A stretch of DNA of 64,000 bases from Ga0077530 sp035565975 (GTDB taxonomy: Bacteria; Pseudomonadota; Alphaproteobacteria; Rhizobiales; Hyphomicrobiaceae). The position numbers were made by a program, and so were the translations under genes. The notes under the pieces are model-generated. The model was not told the DNA's origin and made no database searches. It saw only the letters and a program-made list of their open reading frames with translations. Shown here piece after piece: positions 25,344 through 33,769 of the stretch. The stretch lies in contig DATMRT010000096.1 of the NCBI GenBank assembly GCA_035565975.1, positions 35,313-99,312 on the forward strand, read 5' to 3'. Numbering within the stretch: position 1 is the stretch's first letter; every line of letters starts with the position of its first letter.

Positions 25344-26417
25344 ATGATCAAGCCGCAGCAATTCGTAATCCTCGGCGCGGTAACGATCGTGGCACTCGTC
25401 ACTGCCGCCATGCTCCATGCGTCCTCGACGCAGCGGGCGCCCGGCAGCGTGGAAGGCCGTCCGATGCTGCCGGAGCTGCGCCGCCAGGCCAATGGCCTCT
25501 CGGGCATCGAGCTCACCAAGCGTGGCAAGACGCTCACCTTCGTGCGGAACGGCGAGCATTGGAGCATCAAGGAACGCGCGGGCTATCCTGTAGAGAGTGA
25601 CAAGGTTCGCGCGCTCCTCGTCCAGTTGACGAATGCCGAGCTCGCGGAGCCGAAGACGGCATCGAAGGATCGCTGGCCGCTGCTCGATCTCGAGGATCCC
25701 GCGGCTGCCGAAGCCAAGTCGAGCCTCGTGCGCCTGCTCGACGCCGGCGGCAAGCCGATTGCCGAGCTTGTCATCGGCAAGCAGCGGATGAACGCCTTCG
25801 GCGCGGGCCGCCACGGCATTTACGTCCGCCGTCCGAACGAGACGCAGACGTGGCTTGCCAGCGGCGAACCCAAGGTGACGCTCGACGTCAAGGACTGGGT
25901 CGATCCGGCGATCCTCAAGATGGATACGGAAAAGCTCAAGCGCGTGTCCGTCGCGCATTCGAAGGAAGTGCCGATCGTCGTCGAGCGCGAAGGTGAGGCC
26001 GGCAAAGGCGGCAAGTTCGCACTCAAGACCATTCCCGAGGGTATGAAGGTCAAGCAGAGCGCCGGCGTCGAGCAGATCGCGCTGAGCCTCGGCTCGATCG
26101 AGCTCGACGATGTGCGCAAGCTCGATGCTACACCGGCGGGCGACGACGTCAGCACGATCACGGCAGAAAGCAGCGACGGCCTGACGGTGACATTCCGTTT
26201 GCGCCGCGAGGGCAAGGAAGGCGATCCTTGGCTGTCATTCACGGCAGCAGGGGATGGCGAAGCCAAGAAAACAGCCGACGCCATTAACGTCAAGGCCGCT
26301 GGGTGGGAGTACAAGATCCCCAAGTGGAAGGCCGACCAGATCGGCAAGCGCGCCGTCGATATTTTCGAGACGAGTTCGGATGGCGCAAAACCCCAGCAGG
26401 GAGCCGCGGGGCAGTAG
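25344..26417 (+). CDS. DUF4340 domain-containing protein
   Basis: 357 residues from the ATG at 25344, 4 bp after the GldG-like gene. An N-terminal helix (QQFVILGAVTIVALVTAAML) is a signal anchor, and the remainder is a DUF4340 region of repeated beta-rich units (TLTFVRNGEHWSIKERAGYPVESDKVRALLVQL and a second copy-like unit near residue 210). It ends in an Ala/Gln tail. DUF4340 proteins are the regular fourth member of Gld-like ABC operons. The function is unknown. Confidence 0.85.
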   Translation: MIKPQQFVILGAVTIVALVTAAMLHASSTQRAPGSVEGRPMLPELRRQANGLSGIELTKRGKTLTFVRNGEHWSIKERAGYPVESDKVRALLVQLTNAELAEPKTASKDRWPLLDLEDPAAAEAKSSLVRLLDAGGKPIAELVIGKQRMNAFGAGRHGIYVRRPNETQTWLASGEPKVTLDVKDWVDPAILKMDTEKLKRVSVAHSKEVPIVVEREGEAGKGGKFALKTIPEGMKVKQSAGVEQIALSLGSIELDDVRKLDATPAGDDVSTITAESSDGLTVTFRLRREGKEGDPWLSFTAAGDGEAKKTADAINVKAAGWEYKIPKWKADQIGKRAVDIFETSSDGAKPQQGAAGQ

Positions 26418-26433
26418 CCGCGTCGCATGAGAG

Positions 26434-27096
26434 ATGAGCACGGCCGCTGCCTCCCGCCGACTGCTGCCCGGCGCCGGTTTCGGCACGCTCGCTGCGCACC
26501 TGCCTCCCGACAGCGGTGACACGGCCATCGGTCTGCTCGGCGGCTCGTTCAATCCGGCGCACGAGGCGCACGTCGAGATCAGCGAGACGGCAATCCGTCG
26601 CCTCGGCCTCTCGCGCGTGTGGTGGCTTGTGACGCCCGGCAACCCGCTGAAAGCAGGTACGGCAACGCCGCTCGACGATCGGATTGCAGCGGCGCGCCGC
26701 CTCGTCGGGTCGCGGCGCATCACCGTCACCGGGTTCGAGCGCGCGCTCGGCGATCCCTATACGATTGCGACGCTTTCGTTCCTGCGCCGTCGGCGGCCGC
26801 GGTCGCGCTTCGTGTGGCTGATGGGTGCCGACTGCCTCGCCGAGTTTCACCGCTGGCGACAGTGGCGCGAAATCATGTCGCTTATGCCCATCGCGGTCGT
26901 CGATCGGCCCGGGTGGCGCTTCAAGGCCCTTTCTTCCATTGCGGCAACAAGCTTCGCGAGTGCGCGCCTGCCCGAGCGAGATGCGGCCGAACTTGCGGCG
27001 CTCATGCCTCCCGCCTGGGTGTTTCTGACGGCGCCGCTCTCCGATATTTCTTCAACAGCTATTCGAAGCGGAAATGGTCCGCGGCGTGCGGGCTGA
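26434..27096 (+). CDS. nadD: Nicotinate-nucleotide adenylyltransferase
   Basis: 220 residues. The nucleotidyltransferase motif GLLGGSFNPAHEAHVEIS (variant of GSFDPxHxGH) begins at residue 33, WWLVTPGNPLK and LMGADCLAEFHRW are NadD-typical, and SSTAIR closes the active site. It adenylates nicotinate mononucleotide to deamido-NAD. In relatives nadD is next to proA/obgE and rsfS; here it follows the DUF4340 gene (16 bp) and neither neighbour is present, so the local order is rearranged. The 30-residue N-terminal extension is rich in Ala/Arg and could mean a start further in, but no better ATG exists before the motif. Confidence 0.93.
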   Translation: MSTAAASRRLLPGAGFGTLAAHLPPDSGDTAIGLLGGSFNPAHEAHVEISETAIRRLGLSRVWWLVTPGNPLKAGTATPLDDRIAAARRLVGSRRITVTGFERALGDPYTIATLSFLRRRRPRSRFVWLMGADCLAEFHRWRQWREIMSLMPIAVVDRPGWRFKALSSIAATSFASARLPERDAAELAALMPPAWVFLTAPLSDISSTAIRSGNGPRRAG

Positions 27097-27125
27097 GGCA
27101 AGCGTATTTCGATTTGGAGGCCGCA

Positions 27126-27650
27126 ATGTTTCGCGTCGTTTCATTCGCCTTGCTCATTTGCACAATGATCGGTTCGGCCGTTGAGGCGGCCGAGGTCGTC
27201 GCCCTCGGCGCAAGCAATACCTATGGCCGCGGCCGTGGAAGCACGCCCGATGGCGTAAATCCGGGACAGGCCTATCCGGCTCAGCTCGAGCGGATGCTGC
27301 AGTCTCAAGGATGCCGCGTTCGCGTCCTCAATGCCGGCATTGCGGGGAATACCACGGGCCAGATGCTGGCGCGCCTCGGCGGCGTGCTGGCTAAGGATAC
27401 GCGCGTGCTGATCCTGCAGCCCGGTGGCAACGATCGGCGTGCAGGGCGCGGCGGGGATCGTGCAGGGAATATCGCTGAGATCAGGCGGCGCGCGGCCGCG
27501 CGCGGTATCAAGGTCGTCATGCTGGATAGCCTCGGGAAGATCGCGGGCGCCCACCGCCTGCCCGATGGACAGCATTTCAGCGCGAAGGGCCACGCTCTTT
27601 TCGCTGCGCATCTGGCGCCGCGTGTGAAGTCCGCCGGCGCCTGCCGCTGA
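27126..27650 (+). CDS. Small SGNH/GDSL hydrolase with GAS block I
   Basis: 174 residues with a clear signal peptide (VVSFALLICTMIGSAVEA). Block I is VVALGASNTYGRG: the nucleophile Ser is kept, but the usual Asp of GDS is Ala. Block III is QPGGNDRR (GGND) and block V is LPDGQHFSAKGHALFA with the Asp/His pair. The Gly of block II is seen in LNAGIAGNTTGQM. So the catalytic set appears complete, and it is likely a periplasmic esterase or lipase of TesA-like size. Substrate unknown. It follows nadD by 29 bp. Confidence 0.82.
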   Translation: MFRVVSFALLICTMIGSAVEAAEVVALGASNTYGRGRGSTPDGVNPGQAYPAQLERMLQSQGCRVRVLNAGIAGNTTGQMLARLGGVLAKDTRVLILQPGGNDRRAGRGGDRAGNIAEIRRRAAARGIKVVMLDSLGKIAGAHRLPDGQHFSAKGHALFAAHLAPRVKSAGACR

Positions 27651-27742
27651 TCCAGTTCTTAATGAACCCTGACTGGCAGGCTTCCTGCATGGGCTGCCAT
27701 GCATTCACGCTTTCTTAATGCGTCTGAAGGCTTGGCAACGGC

Positions 27743-28123
27743 ATGTTCCAGAATGGTACAGGGCAAGGACGCCCCTCGGCGGCTGAGGCGGCCGAACGTC
27801 GAGGAACGGCGCGCCACGCGCACGCCGAGCGGATCACGCTGACCACGCAATGGGGAACGCTCGTCGCCAGCCTCATGGATCTCTCGGCGACGGGCGCGCA
27901 GGTGCGCGTCCCCAACGGCCTCGCCCCTCTCGAGGGGGATCATGTGACGCTGCGCCTCGTCGATGGACAGCATCTTTCGGGCAGCATCGTCTGGTCGGCT
28001 CGCGATGCGCTCGGCATCAGCTTCGAGCAGTCACTGCCTGCGCTCGATGACCTCCTGTGGCTCGAGCAGCGCGGACCGGACTGGTTCTGCGCGAGCGTGC
28101 GGGCACAGCGGCAATGGGCGTAG
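27743..28123 (+). CDS. PilZ domain protein
   Basis: 126 residues. After a short Ala/Arg-rich start, the PilZ motifs are ERRGTARHAHA (the RxxxR c-di-GMP contact) and MDLSATGAQVRVP (DxSxxG). The beta-barrel continues through VTLRLVDGQHLSGSIVWSARDALGISFEQ. It is a single-domain cytosolic c-di-GMP receptor of unknown partner. No diguanylate cyclase is near. Confidence 0.88.
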   Translation: MFQNGTGQGRPSAAEAAERRGTARHAHAERITLTTQWGTLVASLMDLSATGAQVRVPNGLAPLEGDHVTLRLVDGQHLSGSIVWSARDALGISFEQSLPALDDLLWLEQRGPDWFCASVRAQRQWA

Positions 28124-28132
28124 GGCGCGTCT

Positions 28133-28501
28133 TCAGAGGCCCAAAAGCCCGAACACCAGAGCCACGAACCACATGAAGGCGGCGATCATCGCGCTCCAAT
28201 AGGCGAACGTCAGGTACGTCTCGCGCATCACGAGTGAGATCGTCTGCTGGGCCGAGCGCTCGGGCGGGCGGAGCTCCTTCGGCACGTAGAGCCACATTTC
28301 GGTGCGGCGGTAGGGCTTGGTTATCGCTTCTCGTGCCTTGAAAACCAGAATGCCGACCATGATCAGTGTAAGCGAGCCCCCCGTTTGAAAGGAGAGGCGC
28401 GGATCGAACGACATGCCGATCATGGTGCAGAAGATTGCGAGAGAGCCGAAGCCGCAGGCGCGCATCACGATCTCGATGGCAATGCGGCGCAGCTCCTCCA
28501 T
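28133..28501 (-). CDS. Small membrane protein, uncharacterised
   Basis: 122 residues from the ATG at 28501. About three hydrophobic segments: ACGFGSLAIFCTMIGMSF (near residue 15), a second near 45, and a last near 100 to the end. A cytosolic-looking charged stretch (REAITKPYRRTEMWLYVPKELRPPERSA) lies between. Not recognised. It is the last of three small membrane protein genes transcribed leftward, and converges with the PilZ gene (9 bp). Confidence 0.6.
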   Translation of the reverse strand: MEELRRIAIEIVMRACGFGSLAIFCTMIGMSFDPRLSFQTGGSLTLIMVGILVFKAREAITKPYRRTEMWLYVPKELRPPERSAQQTISLVMRETYLTFAYWSAMIAAFMWFVALVFGLLGL

Positions 28502-28600
28502 GAGATGATCCCCGTTGTGCAATGCAACGAGATTATGGTCGCGGCCGTGAACCTGCAATCAGGCGCTTTTTCACAACTCCGTGTAGAGCGTGGGCGGAAT

Positions 28601-28927
28601 TCAGAGGCCAATGGCAAAGAAGTTGCCGATGGCCGGCAGTGTCAGAATTGCGGTGCCCGCGAGCCAGATCCACAGAGATAACTCGCTCGATTCATCGCCA
28701 GTTCCCGCAAAGCGCTCGTAGAGCGCCGCCGGGATGCCACCGAGAATGATCGTGGCCGTTGAAACCATCAAGGATGAGAACATCAGCGTCAGGCCCGTGC
28801 TGCCGAACAGCAAAGCGGGCGCCAGGATCTGCATGTGGAGCACCGCGAACAGCAGCGCGACCTGGTTGAACAGCCCATTGATCATGCCGAAGAAGGCGAT
28901 CGCGATGTAGTAGTACTGCCGGTCCAT
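28601..28927 (-). CDS. Small membrane protein, uncharacterised
   Basis: 108 residues, mostly hydrophobic with three likely helices (about 5-30, 35-65 and 85-108), Met-rich in the first. No family recognised. It starts 9 bp after the YggT-like gene and is probably co-transcribed with it. A charged stretch GTGDESSEL lies between the last two helices. Confidence 0.65.
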   Translation of the reverse strand: MDRQYYYIAIAFFGMINGLFNQVALLFAVLHMQILAPALLFGSTGLTLMFSSLMVSTATIILGGIPAALYERFAGTGDESSELSLWIWLAGTAILTLPAIGNFFAIGL

Positions 28928-28936
28928 GCGTGATGC

Positions 28937-29272
28937 TCAGGTGACGCGCGGGAGGGCGCCGAAATAGAGGAAGGCGTGCAGCAGAAGAACGCGCAGCCAG
29001 AAGAGCCAGACGACGCCGAAGAGCCAGACGACGACGGGTGCAGCATCTTTCGGCGTGACGGCGCCGACCGCCGCGATGACCGGGTCCGTGAGGCGACAGA
29101 AGAAGCGCCAGATGTAATTGTTCGAAGCCGGCTGGACGATAAGTCCCAGCAGGACCCGGCCGAGCAACGTGTACATGAGCGCTGCCAGAACGAAGTTCGG
29201 CAGATGGAAGTACCAGTTCGCGAGAAACGAGCCGCCGGTCACGCGGGATCCCACCCTTTCTGTTGCGGCCAC
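28937..29272 (-). CDS. YggT-like membrane protein
   Basis: Up to 111 residues. Two membrane helices with the YggT-family pattern: NFVLAALMYTLLGRVLLGLI, NNYIWRFFCRLTDPVI, then VWLFGVVWLFWLRVLLL. The start is uncertain: the frame opens with GTG at 29272, but a GTG at 29242 has GGTGGGA 7 bases upstream and may be the real one (101 residues). YggT proteins are small inner-membrane proteins of unclear role. Confidence 0.7.
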   Translation of the reverse strand: MAATERVGSRVTGGSFLANWYFHLPNFVLAALMYTLLGRVLLGLIVQPASNNYIWRFFCRLTDPVIAAVGAVTPKDAAPVVVWLFGVVWLFWLRVLLLHAFLYFGALPRVT

Positions 29273-29320
29273 ATATTGGCCGCCGCGGATTCGTCCGACA
29301 AGGCTAATCGCACCTGTCCA

Positions 29321-29350
29321 AAATAAAGCGGGGCCCGAGAGGGCCCCGCT
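29321..29350 (-). terminator. Rho-independent terminator of the symporter operon
   Basis: A perfect 10-bp GC-rich stem (AGCGGGGCCC at 29327-29336 with GGGCCCCGCT at 29341-29350) closed by a GAGA tetraloop. On the minus strand it is followed by TTTATTTTGG. It lies 21 bp beyond the stop of the symporter gene. Confidence 0.88.
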
Positions 29351-29371
29351 CTTTCGACGTGTATTCCTGCA

Positions 29372-31345
29372 TCAGGCCTTTTCCTGAAGAATCGTGTCGC
29401 CACGTGGCTTACGAATCTCGTCGATGTACGCCTGCATTTCCTTCGACGGCTCCGGCGTGATGAGGCTGACGGCCCAGATCACGAGGAACCCGAGTGGCAT
29501 GCCAAGAAGGCCGCAGTTGATGTTGTTGAGGTTGAACCATCCAACCTTGTTGGCAAGGGGATGGGCAAGTGTCGGCCACGACTCCATGGCATTGGGCAAA
29601 GCCATGGCTTTCGCGATGTCGACGAGCGGCGCCCCCGTTACCGGGTGTACCAGCGACGTCATGCCGAAGTATTTGACGCCGACGCCAGGGAAGTAGCGTG
29701 TCGTCACGAGGTAGAAGAGGCACAAACCGAAGCCCGCGATGATGCCGCATATCGCACCGGCCGTAGTTGCGCGTTTCCACCAGATGCCCATCACCAGCGC
29801 CGGGAAGTTTCCGGCCATGGCCAGCGAGAACGCCCACCCGACCATGGCGAGAATATCGCCTGGTTTATGGGAGGCGGTGTACGCGGCCCCCACGGCGACA
29901 ACCAATAGCAGGATGCGGGCAATGAGCAGGCGGCGGAACGCCGGCGCATTGGGATCCAGCATCTTGTAGTAGATGTCGTGGGAGAGCGCGTTCGCGATGG
30001 CGAGCAGCAGCCCGTCAGCGGTCGAAAGCGCCGCAGCGAGACCACCTGCTGCCACGAGGCCCGAGATCACGTACGGAAGGCCTGCGATCTCCGGCGTGGA
30101 GAGCACGATCACGTCCGTATTGATCACGAAGTCCTGTAGCCGGACGACGCCCGGATGGCCGGCGATGGCCTTGCAGGCAGCCACGGCGGCATCGAGGTTG
30201 ACGGCGTTCTTGCCGCAGATCTGGATGAGGCCAAGCTCACCCCAGGTGAACAGCCATGGCCGAAGCGTGCTCACGTCGCGGCCGATGATGTTCGTGTACA
30301 CCTCGAGCTTCGAGAACGCGGCGTAGGCCGGCGCCGAGAAGTACAGGAGGAAAATGAAGAACAGCGACCACGCCACCGACTGGCGCGCCTCACGAACGCT
30401 CGGCGTCGTGAAGTAGCGCATCAGGATGTGTGGGAGAGACGCCGTTCCGCACATCATGCAGAAGATGATACCGAAGAAGTTCAGCGGCGTATAGCTCAGG
30501 AACGGTTCGATGTGCGGCTTCAGGTTCGCCGCCGTCGCGAGCCCAGACTGTATCATCTGCTGTTCGCGTGCCGTGATGTCGGCGATCGCCTGACCGTACG
30601 TGAACTGCGGCAGAGGCAGTCCATACTTCTGCGTGGACAAGATGACGATCGGTGTCAGGTACGCGATGATCAGCACGATGTACTGAGCGATCTGCGTCCA
30701 TGTCACCGCGCGCATGCCGCCCATCATCGAGCACAGCAGGATGCCGGCAAGGCCGACGTAGACGGCGATGGTGAAGTCCATGCCGAGGAAGCGCGAGGCG
30801 ATGATGCCTGTGCCGAACACCTGCGCCGTCACGTAGGTGAAGGAGCAGCAGACCAGCACGATCACGGCCAGGAATCGGGTGAAATTGCCGCCGAAACGGA
30901 AGGCCATGAAGTCGGGCACCGTGTAGGCGCCGAACTTGCGCAGGTAAGGGCCAACGAGGATAGACACCAGCACGTAGCCGCCGGTCCAGCCCAATACCCA
31001 GGCGAGGCCGTCGTAGCCGAGCAGGAAGAGCGTGCCCGCCATACCGACGAAAGAGGCTGCCGACATCCAGTCGGCACCCGTTGCCATGCCGTTGTAGAGT
31101 GCCGGAACGCGCCGGCCCGCGACGTAGTACTCGGAGACCTGTGCCGTTCGCGTCATGACGCCGATGAGGGCGTAGACGGCGAGCGTGAAGAAGACGAACA
31201 GGTAGCCGAGAATCCTGTTCGGCACGCCGACCTGCTCGAGAATTGCGAGCAGGATGACAAACCCGATAAAGGTGCCCGTATAAGCACCATACATGCGACC
31301 GAGGTTCCTATAGAACTCTGCGTTCGCCGATGATTGAGTCGCCAT
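29372..31345 (-). CDS. Sodium:solute symporter family protein (ActP-like large subunit)
   Basis: 657 residues from the ATG at 31345; the longer frame overlaps the DUF4212 gene and is not used. It has about 13-14 membrane helices. The SSS-family signatures are present: EYYVAGRRVPALYNGMATGADWMSAASFVG (first sodium-site helix), GLAGILLCSMMGGMRAVTWTQIAQYIV, and LVAAGGLAAALSTADGLLLAIANALSHDI. It is longer than a typical acetate permease because of a loop near residue 370 with two cysteines. With the small DUF4212 subunit encoded 13 bp upstream it should form a two-part sodium-driven importer of a short carboxylate such as acetate or pyruvate; the solute is inferred. Confidence 0.92.
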   Translation of the reverse strand: MATQSSANAEFYRNLGRMYGAYTGTFIGFVILLAILEQVGVPNRILGYLFVFFTLAVYALIGVMTRTAQVSEYYVAGRRVPALYNGMATGADWMSAASFVGMAGTLFLLGYDGLAWVLGWTGGYVLVSILVGPYLRKFGAYTVPDFMAFRFGGNFTRFLAVIVLVCCSFTYVTAQVFGTGIIASRFLGMDFTIAVYVGLAGILLCSMMGGMRAVTWTQIAQYIVLIIAYLTPIVILSTQKYGLPLPQFTYGQAIADITAREQQMIQSGLATAANLKPHIEPFLSYTPLNFFGIIFCMMCGTASLPHILMRYFTTPSVREARQSVAWSLFFIFLLYFSAPAYAAFSKLEVYTNIIGRDVSTLRPWLFTWGELGLIQICGKNAVNLDAAVAACKAIAGHPGVVRLQDFVINTDVIVLSTPEIAGLPYVISGLVAAGGLAAALSTADGLLLAIANALSHDIYYKMLDPNAPAFRRLLIARILLLVVAVGAAYTASHKPGDILAMVGWAFSLAMAGNFPALVMGIWWKRATTAGAICGIIAGFGLCLFYLVTTRYFPGVGVKYFGMTSLVHPVTGAPLVDIAKAMALPNAMESWPTLAHPLANKVGWFNLNNINCGLLGMPLGFLVIWAVSLITPEPSKEMQAYIDEIRKPRGDTILQEKA

Positions 31346-31358
31346 GATTGATGCTCCC

Positions 31359-31622
31359 TCAGTCGTCTTCGGCCACGCCGTGCTCGCGGTCGATCCGGTC
31401 CTGCTGGCGCGCAAAGACGAACAGCATCACCACGAAGGCGATGAGCGATCCCTGCGCTGCCATGTAGAAGCCGAGCGGAAAGTTCAGAATCGGAATGATG
31501 ATCTGGTTCAACGGCTTGACGAACATGTGGACGATGTAGCCGAAGAAGAACCAGATCGCGAGATGCGTGAACATGAGACTTCTGGTTCGCGACCAGTGGG
31601 CTTCGTCGTTTGAGCTCTGCAT
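31359..31622 (-). CDS. DUF4212 sodium/solute symporter small subunit
   Basis: 87 residues, two membrane helices (about 18-36 and 52-70). MFVKPLNQIIIPILNFPLGFYMAAQGSL and VFARQQDRIDREHGV are the conserved stretches of the DUF4212 small subunit found before SSS symporters. A strong ribosome site AGGAGG precedes the ATG at 31622. It precedes and is co-transcribed with the symporter gene. Confidence 0.93.
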   Translation of the reverse strand: MQSSNDEAHWSRTRSLMFTHLAIWFFFGYIVHMFVKPLNQIIIPILNFPLGFYMAAQGSLIAFVVMLFVFARQQDRIDREHGVAEDD

Positions 31623-31691
31623 GGAGCGGTTTTCCTCCTGTGCGTGTTCACGTGCAGGACTGCGTGAGGAGGAATCGTCTATTGCTCATGG

Positions 31692-31709
31692 CGGTACCTC
31701 CCCGTACCG
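31692..31709. promoter_or_regulatory. Short inverted repeat upstream of the symporter operon
   Basis: CGGTAC (31692-31697) and GTACCG (31704-31709) are a perfect 6-bp inverted repeat with a 6-base spacer, about 70 bp upstream of the DUF4212 start. Such a site could bind a dimeric regulator, but chance cannot be excluded. Confidence 0.25.
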
Positions 31710-31843
31710 ATCTTTCCGTTCGGTCTTTCGCCGAATCGGCAATCACCATTGAGTGATCGGTGTGCAGAGGCTAGCATCGGGCGCAAATGCACCCTTATTA
31801 TACTTTCGTCCTAGGGCTGTGAGACGGGCAGGTCGGCAACCGG

Positions 31844-32458
31844 ATGAACTTCCTGAGCAAACTGTTTCATCGACCGGCCCCGATTCGGGATGCGGACGAG
31901 CTCGCCGACTTCATCGACGCAAATGCTGCGTTCGTCGCGCAGAAGGGTATTTACGAGTATGCCCGCGCGCGTGCCGGTCACTATGCCAAGGTTCTCTTCG
32001 GAGAGGAGGGCTTTCAGCAGGCGGTCGAGGTGTCGCGCTGGCGGGCGTATCCGCTCGGCCTGGCCATGGTCGGCGAGGTGGCTACCGTCGTGCTTCAGGA
32101 GACAACCGCGCTCGCGCGGGGGGACGTGGTGCGCAATGTGTCGGAGCTGACATTGTCCTGCTTCGATCGGTGGGACGTGCCGGCGGCGCTCGATCAGGCG
32201 GCGTGGCATGAGCTGCGCAGGGAGCTCTCCGAGCGGCTGGACCGTATCGGCTTGCATCCGCCGAAGCGCGCGATGGACATTCCCGAGCCCATCGCGGAGG
32301 CCTACTTCGCGTTGATGCCGATCCACGAGAGCCTGCGCGGGCAGGACTTTCCGACCTTGAGGAATTATCTCAGGGTGACGCTCTGCAATGTGCACCACGA
32401 GCTCACGAAGCGGCTCGACGCGCCCGCGATCGCAGCGCACTTCGACCAGCGCAGTTGA
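31844..32458 (+). CDS. Uncharacterised protein
   Basis: 204 residues, soluble, no signal peptide. Strong features are DADELADFIDANAAFVAQKGIYEYARARAGHYAKVLFGEEGF near the start and WRAYPLGLAMVGEVATVVL. Alternating Leu/Ala suggests a mostly helical fold. No family recognised. It stands alone between the divergent symporter operon and the convergent carbamoylase gene (6 bp apart). Confidence 0.75.
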   Translation: MNFLSKLFHRPAPIRDADELADFIDANAAFVAQKGIYEYARARAGHYAKVLFGEEGFQQAVEVSRWRAYPLGLAMVGEVATVVLQETTALARGDVVRNVSELTLSCFDRWDVPAALDQAAWHELRRELSERLDRIGLHPPKRAMDIPEPIAEAYFALMPIHESLRGQDFPTLRNYLRVTLCNVHHELTKRLDAPAIAAHFDQRS

Positions 32459-32464
32459 GGTTCA

Positions 32465-33751
32465 TCAGCCGGCCTGGGCGGCCATCCATGTCGCCAGCAC
32501 GGCGCAGGCGTCGAGAAAGTCGTCGATCTCCATGTGCTCGTCCGGATTGTGGCTGCCGTTCGCATTGCGGACGAAGATCATGGCCGTCGGCACGCCTGCA
32601 CTCGCGAAGGCGGCAGCATCGTGCGAGGCCGGACTGCCGAGAGTCGCTGCGGGAATAGCGAGATCAGCCGCAGTGCGCTCCAACTCCGATTTGATCGTCG
32701 GGGAGACGACGCCGACTTCGGCCGCCGCGCGCGGCCCGAGTTCGAAGCGCACGCCACGCTTGGCCTCGATCTCGCGGACGATCGTTGCGAGGCGCGCTTC
32801 AAGGCGCGCGAGCACGGCGGCATCATACGCCCGCACATCGAGGCTGAAACGGAACTCACCGGCGACCGTCGTCATGCCGTGCCCGGTCGCGTCCGTGTGA
32901 AAGCGTCCAAGCGTGGCGGCCATGGTGATGCCGGCGGCTTCGTATTCCTGCCACAGGGCATCGAGCGCCACCGCGAAGTCGGCTGCGGCAGTCGCGGCGT
33001 CGCGACGGAAACGCCGCGGCGTTCCGACATGATCGTAGCGGCCGACGATGCGCGCATCGGGATAGCGGAAGTTTCCGGGAATGCCGCTGCAGATCGCGAT
33101 CGGCTTGCCAAGCTCGACGAGGCTCGGCGCCTGCTCGATGTGCACCTCAACGTAAGCGTGAACACTCGTGGGCGCGATCTCATGCCGGCCTTCGCGGATG
33201 CCTGTTGGATCGCCACCCGCATCGCTGATGTGCTCGGCGAGCGTGCGTCCCGTGTCGATGCGCCGGGTCTCGAGAGCAGACGGCGGCAGCGTGCCGAGCG
33301 CCGATCGGCTGCCGATGTAGGAAACCTGGAACCACACACTTTCTTCGGCGCGGATACCCATCACCGTTATGTCGCGACGGGGAGCGACGCCGAGCTCTTT
33401 GAGCGCCGCGACAGCAACAAGCCCCGCCACTACACCCGCTGCGCCGTCGAAATTCCCGCCATGGGGAACGCTGTCGAGATGCGAACCGACGATCAGGCAC
33501 GGGAGGCCGAGGTCGCTCCCCCGCCACGTCGCATAGCTGTTTGCCGCAAAGTCGCGACGGAGATCGAGACCGAGATCAGAGCCATGCGCGCGGAAGATCT
33601 CATGCGCGGCATTCTCGCCGGGGCCGTAGGTGTCTCGCGTGATGCCGCGCGCACGCTGACTGCAGCGCGCCAGTTGATCGAACAGATCTTCGGCGCGCCG
33701 CCTCTGCTGAGCCACCGACGCCTGGATAGTCTTGCCGGCAATGGTGCTCAT
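32465..33751 (-). CDS. M20-family hydantoinase/carbamoylase amidase
   Basis: 428 residues. GSHLDSVPHGGNFDGAAGVVAGL carries the metal-binding His and bridging Asp, and GIRAEESVWFQVSYIGSRSALG the catalytic/metal Glu pair. HIEQAPSLVELGKPIAI and PASHDAAAFASAGVPTAMIFV complete the pattern of N-carbamoyl-L-amino-acid hydrolase, allantoate amidohydrolase and beta-ureidopropionase. Such enzymes cleave N-carbamoyl or allantoate groups with Zn/Mn/Ni. It is encoded with an Asp/Glu-racemase-family enzyme (18 bp gap) and a TRAP importer, so a catabolic role on an imported ureido or amido acid is likely. The exact substrate is unknown. Confidence 0.87.
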   Translation of the reverse strand: MSTIAGKTIQASVAQQRRRAEDLFDQLARCSQRARGITRDTYGPGENAAHEIFRAHGSDLGLDLRRDFAANSYATWRGSDLGLPCLIVGSHLDSVPHGGNFDGAAGVVAGLVAVAALKELGVAPRRDITVMGIRAEESVWFQVSYIGSRSALGTLPPSALETRRIDTGRTLAEHISDAGGDPTGIREGRHEIAPTSVHAYVEVHIEQAPSLVELGKPIAICSGIPGNFRYPDARIVGRYDHVGTPRRFRRDAATAAADFAVALDALWQEYEAAGITMAATLGRFHTDATGHGMTTVAGEFRFSLDVRAYDAAVLARLEARLATIVREIEAKRGVRFELGPRAAAEVGVVSPTIKSELERTAADLAIPAATLGSPASHDAAAFASAGVPTAMIFVRNANGSHNPDEHMEIDDFLDACAVLATWMAAQAG

Positions 33752-33769
33752 GATGCGATCGCCTCGACG

